Below are positions 16,949 through 26,855 of a stretch of DNA of 64,000 nt, in pieces. The notes beneath the pieces are model-generated. The model was given only the letters and a program-made list of their open reading frames with translations. It ran no database searches and was not told where the DNA came from. The translations under genes were made by a program, and so were the position numbers. The stretch covers positions 62,001 to 126,000 of the forward strand of contig JAGIAT010000016.1 of assembly GCA_017744715.1 (NCBI GenBank), in the 5' to 3' direction. The DNA comes from Niabella sp. Lineage in GTDB: Bacteria > Bacteroidota > Bacteroidia > Chitinophagales > Chitinophagaceae. Positions within the stretch are counted from its first letter, which is position 1; every line of letters begins with the position of its first letter.

Positions 16949-18049
16949 TTATGATGCCGGCTTAAGGAAGTCTTCCTTTATTACCGCTCCAATTCCCGGG
17001 GCATCCGGCACTTCTATTACTCCTTTTTCTTTATATACCATACCGCCATCCACAGGATCTTCGCTAAACATCAGCGCGGTGTCAAAATCAAAATACACGA
17101 TATTCGGGCTGCAAAGCGCCAGGTGTGCAAAGGCCGTCATGGCCAGCCGCGATTCCAGGAAGGCGCCAATCTGAATTTCCATACCGGCCGCTTCTGCCAG
17201 CCGGATCATTTCGAGGGCATTATAAATACCGCCGCTTTTTCCCAGTTTGATGTTGATGCGGTCACAGGCGTTCATTGCAATCAGTCGTTTTACATCGTGC
17301 TGATCACAACAGCTTTCATCCGCCATCATAAGAATGGGACTTTGCGCCTTTATGTAGGGCAGCTCCATAAACTCCCAGCGGGGAATGGGTTCTTCGCAAT
17401 GCTGGATATTAAAAGGTTCCAGTGCTTTCAGGGTTTCAATGGCCTCATCCTTGCTCCAGCCCTGGTTGGCATCTACCCGCAACGGGATTTCATTGCCCAC
17501 GGCCTCCCGTATTGCCCGGATGCGCTCCACATCCTGTGCACCGCCCTTCCCGATCTTCACCTTAATTACCGGAAATCCCTGTTCCTTTATTTTCAAGGCA
17601 TCCGCCGCCATTTTTTCCGGGGCCCCCACACTTACGGTATAATCGGTGGCAATCTCTTTGTCCTTTTTCCCTCCCAGGAATTGATAAAGCGGCTGCCCCG
17701 CATGTTTTGCCGCAATATCATACAGCGCCATATCAAAGGCGCTTTTAATGCTTTTATTTCCATAAATGACCCGGTCCATATCCGCGATGCGGTCGCCAAT
17801 GGCCAGGGGATCTTTGCCCAGTAATGCCTGTTCAAAGTACCGCCCCACCACCAACCCGGTATCTGCCGATTCGCCATTGATGCTCATAAACGGACTGCAC
17901 TCACCCCATCCGGTAATGCCGGCACTGGTTTCTATTTTTACAATAACACTTTCCGCATTGTACAGCGGCCCCAGGGAAATGATAAAGGGTTCCTTTAAGG
18001 GAATGAACAGTTTGTAGCGGTCGATCTTTGTAATGACGATTGATTGCAT
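16949..18049 (-). CDS. Enolase-superfamily dipeptide epimerase (L-Ala-D/L-Glu epimerase type)
   Basis: These enzymes epimerise the second residue of dipeptides, often L-Ala-D-Glu from murein recycling. The 366-aa cytoplasmic protein has the muconate-lactonising subgroup layout: capping N-terminal domain, then a barrel with KVKIG (catalytic Lys), RVDANQGW (metal Asp), EEPI (metal Glu), ADES (metal Asp) and KLGKSGG (second catalytic Lys). The DFDTALMF segment near residue 324 holds the DxD pair that recognises the dipeptide amino group in this group. Exact substrate specificity is not certain. It follows the DPP7-like peptidase gene on the same strand, so a shared role in dipeptide use is plausible, although a terminator lies between them. 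Confidence 0.85.
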   Translation of the reverse strand: MQSIVITKIDRYKLFIPLKEPFIISLGPLYNAESVIVKIETSAGITGWGECSPFMSINGESADTGLVVGRYFEQALLGKDPLAIGDRIADMDRVIYGNKSIKSAFDMALYDIAAKHAGQPLYQFLGGKKDKEIATDYTVSVGAPEKMAADALKIKEQGFPVIKVKIGKGGAQDVERIRAIREAVGNEIPLRVDANQGWSKDEAIETLKALEPFNIQHCEEPIPRWEFMELPYIKAQSPILMMADESCCDQHDVKRLIAMNACDRINIKLGKSGGIYNALEMIRLAEAAGMEIQIGAFLESRLAMTAFAHLALCSPNIVYFDFDTALMFSEDPVDGGMVYKEKGVIEVPDAPGIGAVIKEDFLKPAS

Positions 18050-18062
18050 GTGCTAAAAATAC

Positions 18063-18088
18063 AAAAAGCGACGCTTATGCGCCGCTTT
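18063..18088 (-). terminator. Terminator after the S46 peptidase gene
   Basis: AAAAGCGACGC and GCGCCGCTTTT pair around a TTAT loop with one A-C mismatch. It lies 37-62 bp past the peptidase stop on the minus strand. Confidence 0.65.
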
Positions 18089-18124
18089 TCAATATATCGA
18101 TACCGTTCAAAAGGCTTTATTGGG

Positions 18125-20287
18125 TTACCGCACCAGCTTCAACTCATTAATAATATTCGTTGCTCCGCCCAGTTTATCAATACACCACAATACATAACGG
18201 ATATCCACATTAATGGTCCGGTTCAGATCTTTGTCAAACGCCAGTTTGTGACTTAGGGCTTCGTAGTTGCCATCAAAGGCCAGGCCCAGCAGCTCCCCTT
18301 TGCCGTTGATTACCGGGGATCCGGAGTTACCGCCGGTGATGTCGTTGGTAGTAATAAAGCCCACCACCAGGTCTTTCCGCACAGGGTCGGCATATTGACC
18401 AAAATCCCTTTTTTTCAATAGCTCGATCTGTTTGGCCGGAAGGTCATATTCATAATCGCCGGGTTTATATTTCTCCAGGATTCCTTTTGATGTGGTTACA
18501 TAATCATAAAATACGGCATCACGGGGCTTGTACGCTTTTACCTGCCCGTAGCTTACCCGCATGGTAAAGGTAGCATCCGGGTACATCATTTTTGCTGTTG
18601 CGGGGTTCATTGCCATTACACCTTTCAGGTATAAACGGCCATAATCATTATTCTTTGCCGTAAATTCCTGGTATTTGGGACCCACTCCCTGCTGATAGTT
18701 CCGGATAAATGCCCCCGCCTGTGCAAATGCCGGATCTGCTTCCAGTGTTTTCAGCTCCGGGTTTTCTGCAAATGCCTTCCATTTTGCATCGTCAAATACA
18801 AAGGTGTTGGCAAATACATCGGCCGCGTATTTTTTATAGGTTGCGGCATCCGCAAGATTTCCATATTTTGCCTGCAGTTCATTGTAAAACGTTTCCGGCT
18901 GCTGGCTTTTATCTACATGCTCATAATACATCTGGGTTACGGCTGCCAGGATATTCTGGTCAGACGGCTTGTCTTCTTCCTTTAAGAATTCGTCCCGCGC
19001 ATCTGATAAACCGGCTGCAATTTTAGCAACATCTGCTTTAGGCGCACCGGATGCCAGTGCATTTCTTAATGCGGTAAGCGATGCAGCAAAGCCGATCAGC
19101 GGAGAACCCATGATACCTTCATTCAGGTACACCCTTGCCTTTGCATAAGGCTTCCAGTCTTCATAGGCCCTGCTCCAGTCTGAAAAAATATCCTGGTATT
19201 CCGGTTTTCCTTTTGCCCAGGCGTTGAACCGGTCTTCCGCTGCTTTCTTTTGCCCGTACACATCATATTTCAGCAGCTGCTTGGTTTCCCCGTCGAAAAA
19301 TTTCCAGTAGTTGGCAATACCGGCATAGCTGGATGCCAGCTTCAATTTTATGGCCGGGTCCTTTTTCATCTGCTCAAACATATATTTCAATCGCACATCC
19401 CTTAATTCCACAAGAGTAGGATTGTTTACATCGGTTGACAGTTTGATCCCGTAGGAAGATTCATACCGGTTTGTTCCCCCGGGATATCCCCAGATCATGG
19501 CAAAATCGCCTTCCTTAACGCCCTTTAAAGAAACCGGCAGGAACCACTTGGGTTTTAAAGGCACATTGGCCGGATCATAGGCCGCCGGTTTGTTTTGTTT
19601 ATTGGCATACACACGGAACACGGAAAAATCACCGGTATGGCGCGGCCATTCCCAGTTATCCGTATCACCGCCAAATTTACCAACGGCTTCAGGAGGTGTT
19701 CCTACCAGGCGGATATCGCTGTAGCGTTCATACACAAACGCCAGGTACTGGTTGCCCTTAAACAATGGGCTTACCCGGGTTTCAATGCTTGCAGCGGCAT
19801 CACTCATGCGTTTGTTGATTGCTGCCAGCACCTCGGTTTGCTTATCCGCCCGGGCTTTTCCGCTCAAAGAACCCAGGGCATCGGTTACTTCTTTCGTAAC
19901 ATCTTCAATGCGTAACAGAAACTGTACACTCAATTTGGTTTTTATTTCTTCGCCTTTATTGCGTGCATAAAAGCCATCGCGCAGGTAGTTATGGTCAACG
20001 GTGCTTGCACTGGCAATGGCATCGTACCCGCAGTGGTGGTTGGTAAAGATCAGTCCCTCGGAACTTACAATTTCGCCCGTACATCCGCCGCCAAAAATGA
20101 TAATGGCATCTTTCAGCGAGTTTTTATTAATGCTGTACAATTGCTCCTTGCTTAACTTCAGGCCTTTTTTTACCATGTCGTTATACACCTGCTGGCCCAG
20201 TAGCTGCGGCAACCACATGCCTTCATCCGCATAGGAACGGAATACTGCGGTAACCAAAACCAGCAGCAACAGAAAACTTTTTTTCAT
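18125..20287 (-). CDS. S46 family serine dipeptidyl peptidase, DPP7-like
   Basis: S46 enzymes remove dipeptides from the N-terminus of peptides in the periplasm or at the cell surface. The 720-aa product has a signal peptide (residues 1-20) and the triad: His85 in FTNHHCGYDA, Asp in HTGDFSVFRVYA near 227, and Ser655 in TGGNSGSPV. Eighteen residues after the serine there is Gly673 (AFDGNYE). In characterised members Gly here goes with DPP7-type preference for hydrophobic P1 residues, whereas Arg gives the acidic preference of DPP11; this call is therefore DPP7-like by inference. The gene is transcribed alone from a TATGTTTG box. The dipeptides could feed the epimerase encoded downstream. Confidence 0.92.
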   Translation of the reverse strand: MKKSFLLLLVLVTAVFRSYADEGMWLPQLLGQQVYNDMVKKGLKLSKEQLYSINKNSLKDAIIIFGGGCTGEIVSSEGLIFTNHHCGYDAIASASTVDHNYLRDGFYARNKGEEIKTKLSVQFLLRIEDVTKEVTDALGSLSGKARADKQTEVLAAINKRMSDAAASIETRVSPLFKGNQYLAFVYERYSDIRLVGTPPEAVGKFGGDTDNWEWPRHTGDFSVFRVYANKQNKPAAYDPANVPLKPKWFLPVSLKGVKEGDFAMIWGYPGGTNRYESSYGIKLSTDVNNPTLVELRDVRLKYMFEQMKKDPAIKLKLASSYAGIANYWKFFDGETKQLLKYDVYGQKKAAEDRFNAWAKGKPEYQDIFSDWSRAYEDWKPYAKARVYLNEGIMGSPLIGFAASLTALRNALASGAPKADVAKIAAGLSDARDEFLKEEDKPSDQNILAAVTQMYYEHVDKSQQPETFYNELQAKYGNLADAATYKKYAADVFANTFVFDDAKWKAFAENPELKTLEADPAFAQAGAFIRNYQQGVGPKYQEFTAKNNDYGRLYLKGVMAMNPATAKMMYPDATFTMRVSYGQVKAYKPRDAVFYDYVTTSKGILEKYKPGDYEYDLPAKQIELLKKRDFGQYADPVRKDLVVGFITTNDITGGNSGSPVINGKGELLGLAFDGNYEALSHKLAFDKDLNRTINVDIRYVLWCIDKLGGATNIINELKLVR

Positions 20288-20628
20288 TCGATCATTCTTT
20301 TTTTAATACGTAAATAGACATTATTGTCTTGTAAACAAGCGTTCAAACATACAACAAATGTTTGCAAGTTTTTCCCGGGCTTTGTCCGGCAAGGAACCAT
20401 AACCAGGTCGGCTTTAGACAGTTATTAATAAAAGATGCCTTTTCTTAACAGAAATATGATAAAAATAACCGGTGCTTAAATAAACGCGGCAGACGAATCG
20501 TAAAAATTGGTTTTAGTAAAATATGAGGTGATGAGACAGCTCCTTATAATAATAATATAGGAGCGACTGCATCAACGTTTTCATTTGTATGCAGCCCGCA
20601 GCACAACCGTTCCGGACGACGTTGAGGA
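20288..20628. other. Intergenic region, 341 bp
   Basis: It holds the promoter of the S46 gene at its left end and otherwise AT-rich DNA downstream of the dehydrogenase gene. No further gene or clear hairpin was seen. Confidence 0.6.
20344..20351 (-). promoter_or_regulatory. -7 promoter box for the S46 peptidase gene
   Basis: TATGTTTG on the minus strand fits TAnnTTTG, 57 bp before the ATG. A TTG lies upstream at a shorter than usual spacing, inside a TTTG-rich stretch. Confidence 0.45.
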
Positions 20629-21597
20629 TTACGGGTATATTTCCGTATTTACAATCGTTGGCAGCCGCTCACCCCTTAACCCCGCAATCACATTTTTTGC
20701 CGCCATTACGGCCATGGCATCGCGGGTTTCCACCGTAGCCGAGCCGATATGTGGCAACACACATACATTGGGCATTTTGAGCAGGGGATTACCGGGGTCC
20801 ATGGGTTCGGGGTTGGTTACATCCAGGCCCGCGCCCCAGATCGTTTGGTTGTCCAGCGCCGCCTTAAGGTCGGCCTCGTTATGCAGGCCACCCCTTGCGG
20901 TGTTTATAAAGATGGAGCCGGGTTTCATCCTTCCAAAAGCATCCTTATTAAAAAGGCCCTTTGTTTCCGGCGAAAAGTTTGCATGTACGGAAAGCACATC
21001 GCTTTGCTGCAGCAGGTCCTCAAAAGAAACATACCGGGCATCTAGAGCCTCCTCCGCTTCGGGGTTGGCCTTCCGGTTGTGGTAGATCACCTGCATATCA
21101 AAAGCGGCCCGGCACTTCTTCGCCATTTCATACCCGATCTTTCCCAGCCCAAACACGCCCAGGGTTTTTCCATACAGTTCAATCCCCAAATCGGCAACCG
21201 GCTCAAATTCCTGCCATTTTCCATCTAAAATTTTATGATAATTGTAAAAAGCTTTGCGGGATAGGGCCAGCATGAGCAAAAAGGCGGTGTCTGCCGTAGC
21301 CCTGCTCAGCACACCGGGCGTGTTGCCAACCGGGATCCCCAAACGGGTGGCAGCGGCAATATCCACATTATCATATCCAACGGAAAACAGGGATAATACC
21401 TTCAGGTGCCCACAGGCCTCAAGAAAGGCCGCATCTGCTTTTACAAAGCCGGCGCTCAGCAGCGCATCATATTGTTTTACCTGCGCGATGAGTTCTTCCT
21501 GCGGCAATGTTTTTTCAGCAATGGTATAAGCGATGCCGGCCTCCTGTAAAAGCTCCAGCCCTGCCTGGGGTATCTGTTTGGTGATGAATACGTTCAT
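20629..21597 (-). CDS. D-isomer-specific 2-hydroxyacid dehydrogenase (glyoxylate/hydroxypyruvate reductase type)
   Basis: The enzyme reduces 2-keto acids such as glyoxylate or hydroxypyruvate with NAD(P)H, or works in reverse. The 322-aa cytoplasmic protein is of normal length. The nucleotide-binding motif GVFGLGKIG is near residue 145; the catalytic Arg is in NTARGG, the Glu in GAGLDVTNPEP and the His in VLPHIGSAT. Closest in style to the GhrB/glyoxylate reductase group, but substrate cannot be fixed. It is a single gene; the upstream 180 bp hold short degenerate TATTCAC-type repeats and the promoter of the divergent padR gene. Confidence 0.88.
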   Translation of the reverse strand: MNVFITKQIPQAGLELLQEAGIAYTIAEKTLPQEELIAQVKQYDALLSAGFVKADAAFLEACGHLKVLSLFSVGYDNVDIAAATRLGIPVGNTPGVLSRATADTAFLLMLALSRKAFYNYHKILDGKWQEFEPVADLGIELYGKTLGVFGLGKIGYEMAKKCRAAFDMQVIYHNRKANPEAEEALDARYVSFEDLLQQSDVLSVHANFSPETKGLFNKDAFGRMKPGSIFINTARGGLHNEADLKAALDNQTIWGAGLDVTNPEPMDPGNPLLKMPNVCVLPHIGSATVETRDAMAVMAAKNVIAGLRGERLPTIVNTEIYP

Positions 21598-21736
21598 ATA
21601 TGAGGGTTGAAAATTTGGGCATCTCCATTCACTATTGACTGTTGCCTATTCACGATTGCCCTCAACGAAGCTACTGCTATTCACCGACATTTTACCTTCT
21701 TCAACCGGCAAAAAGCACCAAACAAGGTACTATGCA

Positions 21737-21768
21737 TTGCCAAATACTAAATTTTGCCAATACCTTTG
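21737..21768 (+). promoter_or_regulatory. Promoter of the PadR-PspC operon with direct repeats
   Basis: TTG at 21737-21739, 21 bp, then TACCTTTG (21761-21768), 18 bp before the ATG. TTGCCAAATAC (21737) and TTGCCAATAC (21754) form a direct repeat 17 bp apart over the promoter, a possible PadR site. Confidence 0.6.
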
Positions 21769-21785
21769 TGCAATAACTCCTAAAA

Positions 21786-22118
21786 ATGAATATCGATAAT
21801 ACACAGAGCCAGATGCGGAAAGGGATCCTGGAATTTTGCATCCTTTCTGTTATTAAAAGAGGTGAAGTATATCCGAGCGATATTATCGAAGAGATGCGGG
21901 CAGCTGGTTTACAGATCCTGGAAGGAACCCTTTATCCCCTGCTTACCCGCCTGAAGAATGCGGAAATGGTTACGTACCGCTGGGAGGAAAGTAACAGCGG
22001 ACCGCCCCGGAAATATTTTTCGCTGACCGGTAAAGGCGAAGATTTTTATAAAGAGCTGGAACAAACCTGGAACGAATTATCAAACGCAGTAAATACCATA
22101 AGTACAAAACCCCTATAA
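21786..22118 (+). CDS. PadR family transcriptional regulator
   Basis: PadR proteins are small winged-helix repressors that respond to stress compounds. The 110-aa protein has the family pattern from the start: LEFCILSVIKRGEVYPSDI, then LEGTLYPLLTRLKNAEMV, then PPRKYFSLTGKG. It is the short form without the long C-terminal helix domain. The PspC-domain gene follows after 16 bp on the same strand, the usual pairing in Bacteroidota. Autoregulation through the TTGCCAA repeats over its promoter is likely. Confidence 0.92.
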   Translation: MNIDNTQSQMRKGILEFCILSVIKRGEVYPSDIIEEMRAAGLQILEGTLYPLLTRLKNAEMVTYRWEESNSGPPRKYFSLTGKGEDFYKELEQTWNELSNAVNTISTKPL

Positions 22119-22134
22119 CTACAAAACAACGATA

Positions 22135-24288
22135 ATGAAACAGATCATCAACATACAACTGGGCGGCCGCAGTATTGCTATTGAAGATGCGGCGGCGCAA
22201 AAGGTGCAACAGTACCTGGAAAGCCTGCGGCTTCATTTTTCGAAAGAACCGGGTAAGGAGGAGATCATTTCCGATATTGAAGCCCGTTTTTCCGAACTGA
22301 TGTTTGAAAAGCTCCGGAAGGGTGCGCCGCATATTACCGACGAGGATGTGGATGAAATGATTGCTACCATGGGCCGGCCGGAGGATTTTGCAGACGACGC
22401 GGGAACAACCGGTTCCCATGCAGGCTATGGCCCGTTTGCCGCGGGCAGCCGGAAGCTGTACCGGGATGCCAACAACAAAGTGCTGGGTGGTGTATGTAGT
22501 GGCGTGGCCAACTGGATCAATATCGACCCCTCCATTGTACGGGTGTTGTTTGCGATCATTGCTTTTGGGGGGTTTGGCGCCGGCTTCCTGATCTATATCC
22601 TGCTGTGGATCTTTTTACCTTCCCGGAACCTGGAGGGTTATAAAGGCAAACGCCTGTTTCGTAACCCGGATGATAAAAAGATCGGTGGCGTGGCCAGCGG
22701 TATTGCCGCCTATTTCGGAAAAGAGGCCAATACCGTACGCCTGATATTTGTGCTTCCGTTCATCCTGAGTATCATTAACGGCATTTTCAGCCATGGAGAT
22801 TTTGACCCCTTCCGTGGCGTGTTCTTCAGCTCGCTGAGCGGAACCTTCCTGACCGTATATATTATCCTCTGGATCGTATTGCCGGAAGCGATCAGTCCTT
22901 ATGAAAAAATGGAAATGCATGGCCAGCCGGTCGATCTTAATTCGATTAAGAACAATGTACAGAATTCGATGGGCGATGTTTCCAGCCGTTTAAAAAACTG
23001 GGGAAAGGAAGTACAGGAGTCGGCGGAACGCTTGGGAAACTCCAGTAAAACCTATGGCCGTAATTTCGGCCGGGAGTTTGGGAATGCCGCAGGAAAAGGA
23101 GCCCGGGGTGTGGGCCATGGAATTGCAGTAGTGATCAAGGCTTTCTTCCTGATCGTTTTCGGAACCATTATTTTTTCGCTTTTTATCGGGTTAATGGCCT
23201 TGCTGTTCAGCGGGTATGTATTTGCTCCCTTTAATAATTTCCTGTGGACCAGCGAGAATCAGCAGTTCCTGGCCTGGGCCACGGTATTGCTTTTTATTGG
23301 TGCACCAATCGTTGGCGCCGTAATCTGGCTCTTCCGCATGATCCTGAATGTGACCACTCCCGGTAATTACCTGAACTGGTTGTTTGGCGGGCTTTGGGCC
23401 TTTGGATGGGTTTTCCTGGTGTTGTTTATCAGCAGTATTTCAAAAGATTTTAAAAGAGCGCAAACAACCGAAGTGCCGGTGGCAATTACACAACCTAAAA
23501 CCGATAAACTGATCCTTACCGTTTCCCAGCCCGAACTGGAGTTTAACGGAGATTTTACCTGGCTGCAGGATCGCGGCGACCGGGTTTCGGGCTTCAGCCT
23601 GAATAAAGACACCTTAAAACTGTCCGATATTTCCGTCCGGTTTGATAAAAGCACCGATTCACTGTACCACGTTACTGTGATACGCCAGAGCTTTGGTAAA
23701 ACCGACGAAGAGGCACTTGCCCGGTTGAACAGGATCCAATATACCGTTCAATCTTCAGACAGCATACTGGACCTGGCCAGCGGTTTTTCCGTAGATAAAA
23801 CCAGCAAATACCGGCTGCAGCGGGTACAGGTAGTGGTACAGGTACCAGTGGGCAAAAAAATACAGCTGGACCCCTCTGTAAATGAAAAGCTGAATACGCT
23901 CGATATCGAAATAGAATCCGGGAAAGGCCGGGTACACCGGTCACATGAAAGAAGAAATTACCGTTTTTACAGTCCCAACACCGCGTATACCATGATGGAT
24001 GACGGCAATCTTAAAAGCGAAAACGGCCCTGTTGAAACCAGCACTCCGGAAGGAACGGACACGGCCTACCGGTGGCGGGAGCCTGCGGTGCGTACCGATA
24101 CGGCAACAAAAGAACCGGCATCCGGAACCTACCGCTATCCATCGGCAACCGCTACACCCGATTCAGGAACCTACCGGTATAACGGCGGCACGGATAAACC
24201 GGTGAACCTTTCCAAGGAAGAATTAAACCGCCTGCTACAGCAAAAAGAAAAAGAACTTGAAGCACTGCGCAAACAGATAAAACCATAA
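22135..24288 (+). CDS. Membrane stress protein with two PspC domains
   Basis: The 717-aa protein opens with a helical cytosolic region (residues 1-95, with KEEIISDIEARFSELMFEKL, resembling the HAAS domain that goes with PadR regulators). Two PspC domains follow: LYRDANNKVLGGVCSGVANW with its membrane helix, and LFRNPDDKKIGGVASGIAAY with its helices (about 105-255). Two to four further membrane helices lie between about 340 and 440, then a beta-rich domain and a Pro/Thr-rich tail ending in a short coiled coil. PspC domains sense envelope stress in the phage-shock response; the partner PadR gene suggests a repressor-sensor unit. Direction of the C-terminal domain is not certain. Confidence 0.85.
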   Translation: MKQIINIQLGGRSIAIEDAAAQKVQQYLESLRLHFSKEPGKEEIISDIEARFSELMFEKLRKGAPHITDEDVDEMIATMGRPEDFADDAGTTGSHAGYGPFAAGSRKLYRDANNKVLGGVCSGVANWINIDPSIVRVLFAIIAFGGFGAGFLIYILLWIFLPSRNLEGYKGKRLFRNPDDKKIGGVASGIAAYFGKEANTVRLIFVLPFILSIINGIFSHGDFDPFRGVFFSSLSGTFLTVYIILWIVLPEAISPYEKMEMHGQPVDLNSIKNNVQNSMGDVSSRLKNWGKEVQESAERLGNSSKTYGRNFGREFGNAAGKGARGVGHGIAVVIKAFFLIVFGTIIFSLFIGLMALLFSGYVFAPFNNFLWTSENQQFLAWATVLLFIGAPIVGAVIWLFRMILNVTTPGNYLNWLFGGLWAFGWVFLVLFISSISKDFKRAQTTEVPVAITQPKTDKLILTVSQPELEFNGDFTWLQDRGDRVSGFSLNKDTLKLSDISVRFDKSTDSLYHVTVIRQSFGKTDEEALARLNRIQYTVQSSDSILDLASGFSVDKTSKYRLQRVQVVVQVPVGKKIQLDPSVNEKLNTLDIEIESGKGRVHRSHERRNYRFYSPNTAYTMMDDGNLKSENGPVETSTPEGTDTAYRWREPAVRTDTATKEPASGTYRYPSATATPDSGTYRYNGGTDKPVNLSKEELNRLLQQKEKELEALRKQIKP

Positions 24289-24427
24289 ATATAAAAAGCG
24301 CCGGCACCTGTTTTTTCGGCACTGTTAAAATCCAATTTATTCATATACCAGCAGTGGCTATCAGGCTGCTGCTTAAAAAAAACGGGCAGGCCCCGTAAGG
24401 GAAGCCTATTGCCCGGCCATTACAAAC

Positions 24428-26842
24428 ATGAACCTTGCCACCCGCCATCTTACGATCCTACTCCTGGCTACAGCCACCTCGCTTCCCGCATTTGTGGAAG
24501 CCCAAAAACCCTTAACCCTCTCGGGCGTTGTAAAAGACAGCCTTTCCAAAGATCCCCTGGCATTTGCCACCATTTCCGTTTTTTCGAATGCCCCGGTTCC
24601 AGACACCACATTCCATTGCGATGAGCGGGGCTTTTTTAACGTGCCGCGGACTGCCGCCCAACGGCTTGTTGTTACCGCAACGGGCTATCATCAAAAAACC
24701 GTTGCAGCAGACACCGTGTTGTTATTTCCCGGATATGTCATTTTTCTGAAACCGCAATCGCAGGAGCTGAAAACGGTAACGGTGTCGGCCGCCCAGCCAC
24801 TGATCCGGCGTGAAGTAGACAAACTCATCTATAATACCGAAGCCGACCCCGAAAGCAAGTTCCGCAGCACACTGGAGATTCTGAAAAAAGTACCCTATCT
24901 TTCTTTGGACGCTCAGGGCAATTTACTATTGAAAGGGCAGGCCGGCTACCGGATCCTGGTCAATGGAAAGCCCTCCGGTATGATGGACCACAATGCTATG
25001 GAAATATTGAAAAGCCTGCCGGCATCTACCATCCAACGTATTGAAGTGTATACAACGCCGCCTTCAAAATATGATGCAGAAGGACTTTCAGGCATCATTA
25101 ATATCATTACCACCCGTAAAATAGGAGCGGGCTATAAGGGCACCCTTAACCTCAATGAAAGTGTTCCAACCGGCGGGCCCGGCGGCGGTTTCTCGTTTAC
25201 AGCCACACATGAGAAATTTGGGGTAGAACTGTATGGCGGTGCCAATGCATCCCGCAATCCATCAGTGCATGCAGGTACCAGCCGCAGCACCACCGGTGAC
25301 GTTCCTACAGCACTGACTGTTTCAGGTACTAATAAAAGTAATAATGGCGGGCGTTATATCGGTTCACAGTTCAGTTATGAGATCGATTCTCTGCAGTTAC
25401 TTACCGCCCAGCTTAACCTCAATGGTTTCAATTCCAGCGGATCCGTTTCACGGCTTTCCATGCTGGAAGGTACGTCTTCACTGTTGCAGCAATTCCGCCA
25501 GCAAAGTACCGCCGGCGGGCGGAACAACGGCTTTGACGGGGCGCTCAATTACCAGCTGGGTTCTAAAAAAGATCTATCGAAAATATTTACCGCTTCTTAC
25601 CGCTTTATGCAGTATCAAACAGAAAACCACTCCGAAAATATATTCAGCGACCGGGTGCAATATGATATCTTTGATTTTAACCAGCTGAACAACACTTCCA
25701 CACAGGAACACACCGGCCAGGCCGATTATATTCAAACCCTGAAAAAAATAAAACTGGAAGCAGGCGTAAAAGCTATTTTCCGGCAGAACGGAAGTGATTT
25801 CCGCACCCTGCAATATGTAAACAACGCTTTCCAGGAAGACCCGGATCAGCAAAATGTGTTTACCAATGATCAAACGGTGCTTTCTGCATACAACTCCTAT
25901 CAACTGGCGTTAAAACAATGGAGTTTTAAAGCCGGCGCAAGGCTGGAGCAAACGGTCAACCAGATCAACTTCCGGTCTACCCGTACGCAGGTAAACAAAA
26001 CGTATTTCAACCTGGTTCCAACGCTTGTAATCAACCGCAACAATACCGATGGCAGCTACTTCAATCTGGGATACAGCCAGCGCCTTAAACGGCCCGGTAT
26101 CAATCGTATGAACCCTTTTGTAAACCGCTCCAATCCCGATTTTGAAGAAAGCGGCAATCCTGATCTGAAAGCCACCCTGCTGCATAATTTCGACCTGGGC
26201 TATGGCTTTAACCGGAAACAGTCGGTCAATATCGGACTCAGTTACGCCTTTGCACGCAATTTTGATCTGCGGTATTCCCGGTATGACCCGGCCACCCGCA
26301 TCACCTATATCAATTATTCCAATTCCGGTAATATTTCAGCACTGGTGCTGAATCTGAACCTGAACCTGGCCGTTACCAAGGCACTGAAAACTGTAATTAA
26401 CGGAAACCTGGCACATTTCTGGATCGAATCCGACGCCGATGCCCAGCCCCAAAAGCTCACCCGCTTTATCTATTCCGCTTCCCTCAATAATACCTATACC
26501 TTTTCCAAAAACTGGGTTGCCGGCGCCGCTGCCGATGTTTATGGTAAAAACATTGCACCCGCACAGGTGCAGGGCACGGTGAACGGTTTTATTGCTACCA
26601 GCTTCAGCCTCAGTAAAAGCATGCTGAATCATAAGCTGGCGCTCTCCGCCTATATTAACAATCCTTTTACCAAATACCGCAGCAGCCGCACAGAAATATC
26701 CGGTTTTAACTTTACACAAGCCGACTTTACCGAAGCATATTTCCGTAAAGCCGGCATCAGCATTAACTACAAATTCGGCAAGCTGAAGCAGGATATCAAA
26801 CGAGGCAAACGGGGTATTAACAACAATGATGTAGCCAATTAA
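24428..26842 (+). CDS. TonB-dependent receptor-like outer-membrane beta-barrel protein
   Basis: The 804-aa protein has a signal peptide (residues 1-25), a carboxypeptidase-regulatory-like domain (LSGVVKDSLSKDPLAFATI), a plug domain (about 110-220, with ILVNGKPSGM and AEGLSGIINIITTRK) and a barrel of the OMP_b-brl_3 type containing SQRLKRPGINRMNPFVN. This subgroup often lacks a SusD partner, and none is next to it here. Cargo unknown. The neighbouring NTF2-like gene follows after 13 bp and is probably cotranscribed. Confidence 0.87.
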   Translation: MNLATRHLTILLLATATSLPAFVEAQKPLTLSGVVKDSLSKDPLAFATISVFSNAPVPDTTFHCDERGFFNVPRTAAQRLVVTATGYHQKTVAADTVLLFPGYVIFLKPQSQELKTVTVSAAQPLIRREVDKLIYNTEADPESKFRSTLEILKKVPYLSLDAQGNLLLKGQAGYRILVNGKPSGMMDHNAMEILKSLPASTIQRIEVYTTPPSKYDAEGLSGIINIITTRKIGAGYKGTLNLNESVPTGGPGGGFSFTATHEKFGVELYGGANASRNPSVHAGTSRSTTGDVPTALTVSGTNKSNNGGRYIGSQFSYEIDSLQLLTAQLNLNGFNSSGSVSRLSMLEGTSSLLQQFRQQSTAGGRNNGFDGALNYQLGSKKDLSKIFTASYRFMQYQTENHSENIFSDRVQYDIFDFNQLNNTSTQEHTGQADYIQTLKKIKLEAGVKAIFRQNGSDFRTLQYVNNAFQEDPDQQNVFTNDQTVLSAYNSYQLALKQWSFKAGARLEQTVNQINFRSTRTQVNKTYFNLVPTLVINRNNTDGSYFNLGYSQRLKRPGINRMNPFVNRSNPDFEESGNPDLKATLLHNFDLGYGFNRKQSVNIGLSYAFARNFDLRYSRYDPATRITYINYSNSGNISALVLNLNLNLAVTKALKTVINGNLAHFWIESDADAQPQKLTRFIYSASLNNTYTFSKNWVAGAAADVYGKNIAPAQVQGTVNGFIATSFSLSKSMLNHKLALSAYINNPFTKYRSSRTEISGFNFTQADFTEAYFRKAGISINYKFGKLKQDIKRGKRGINNNDVAN

Positions 26843-26855
26843 AAAATCGCATACA

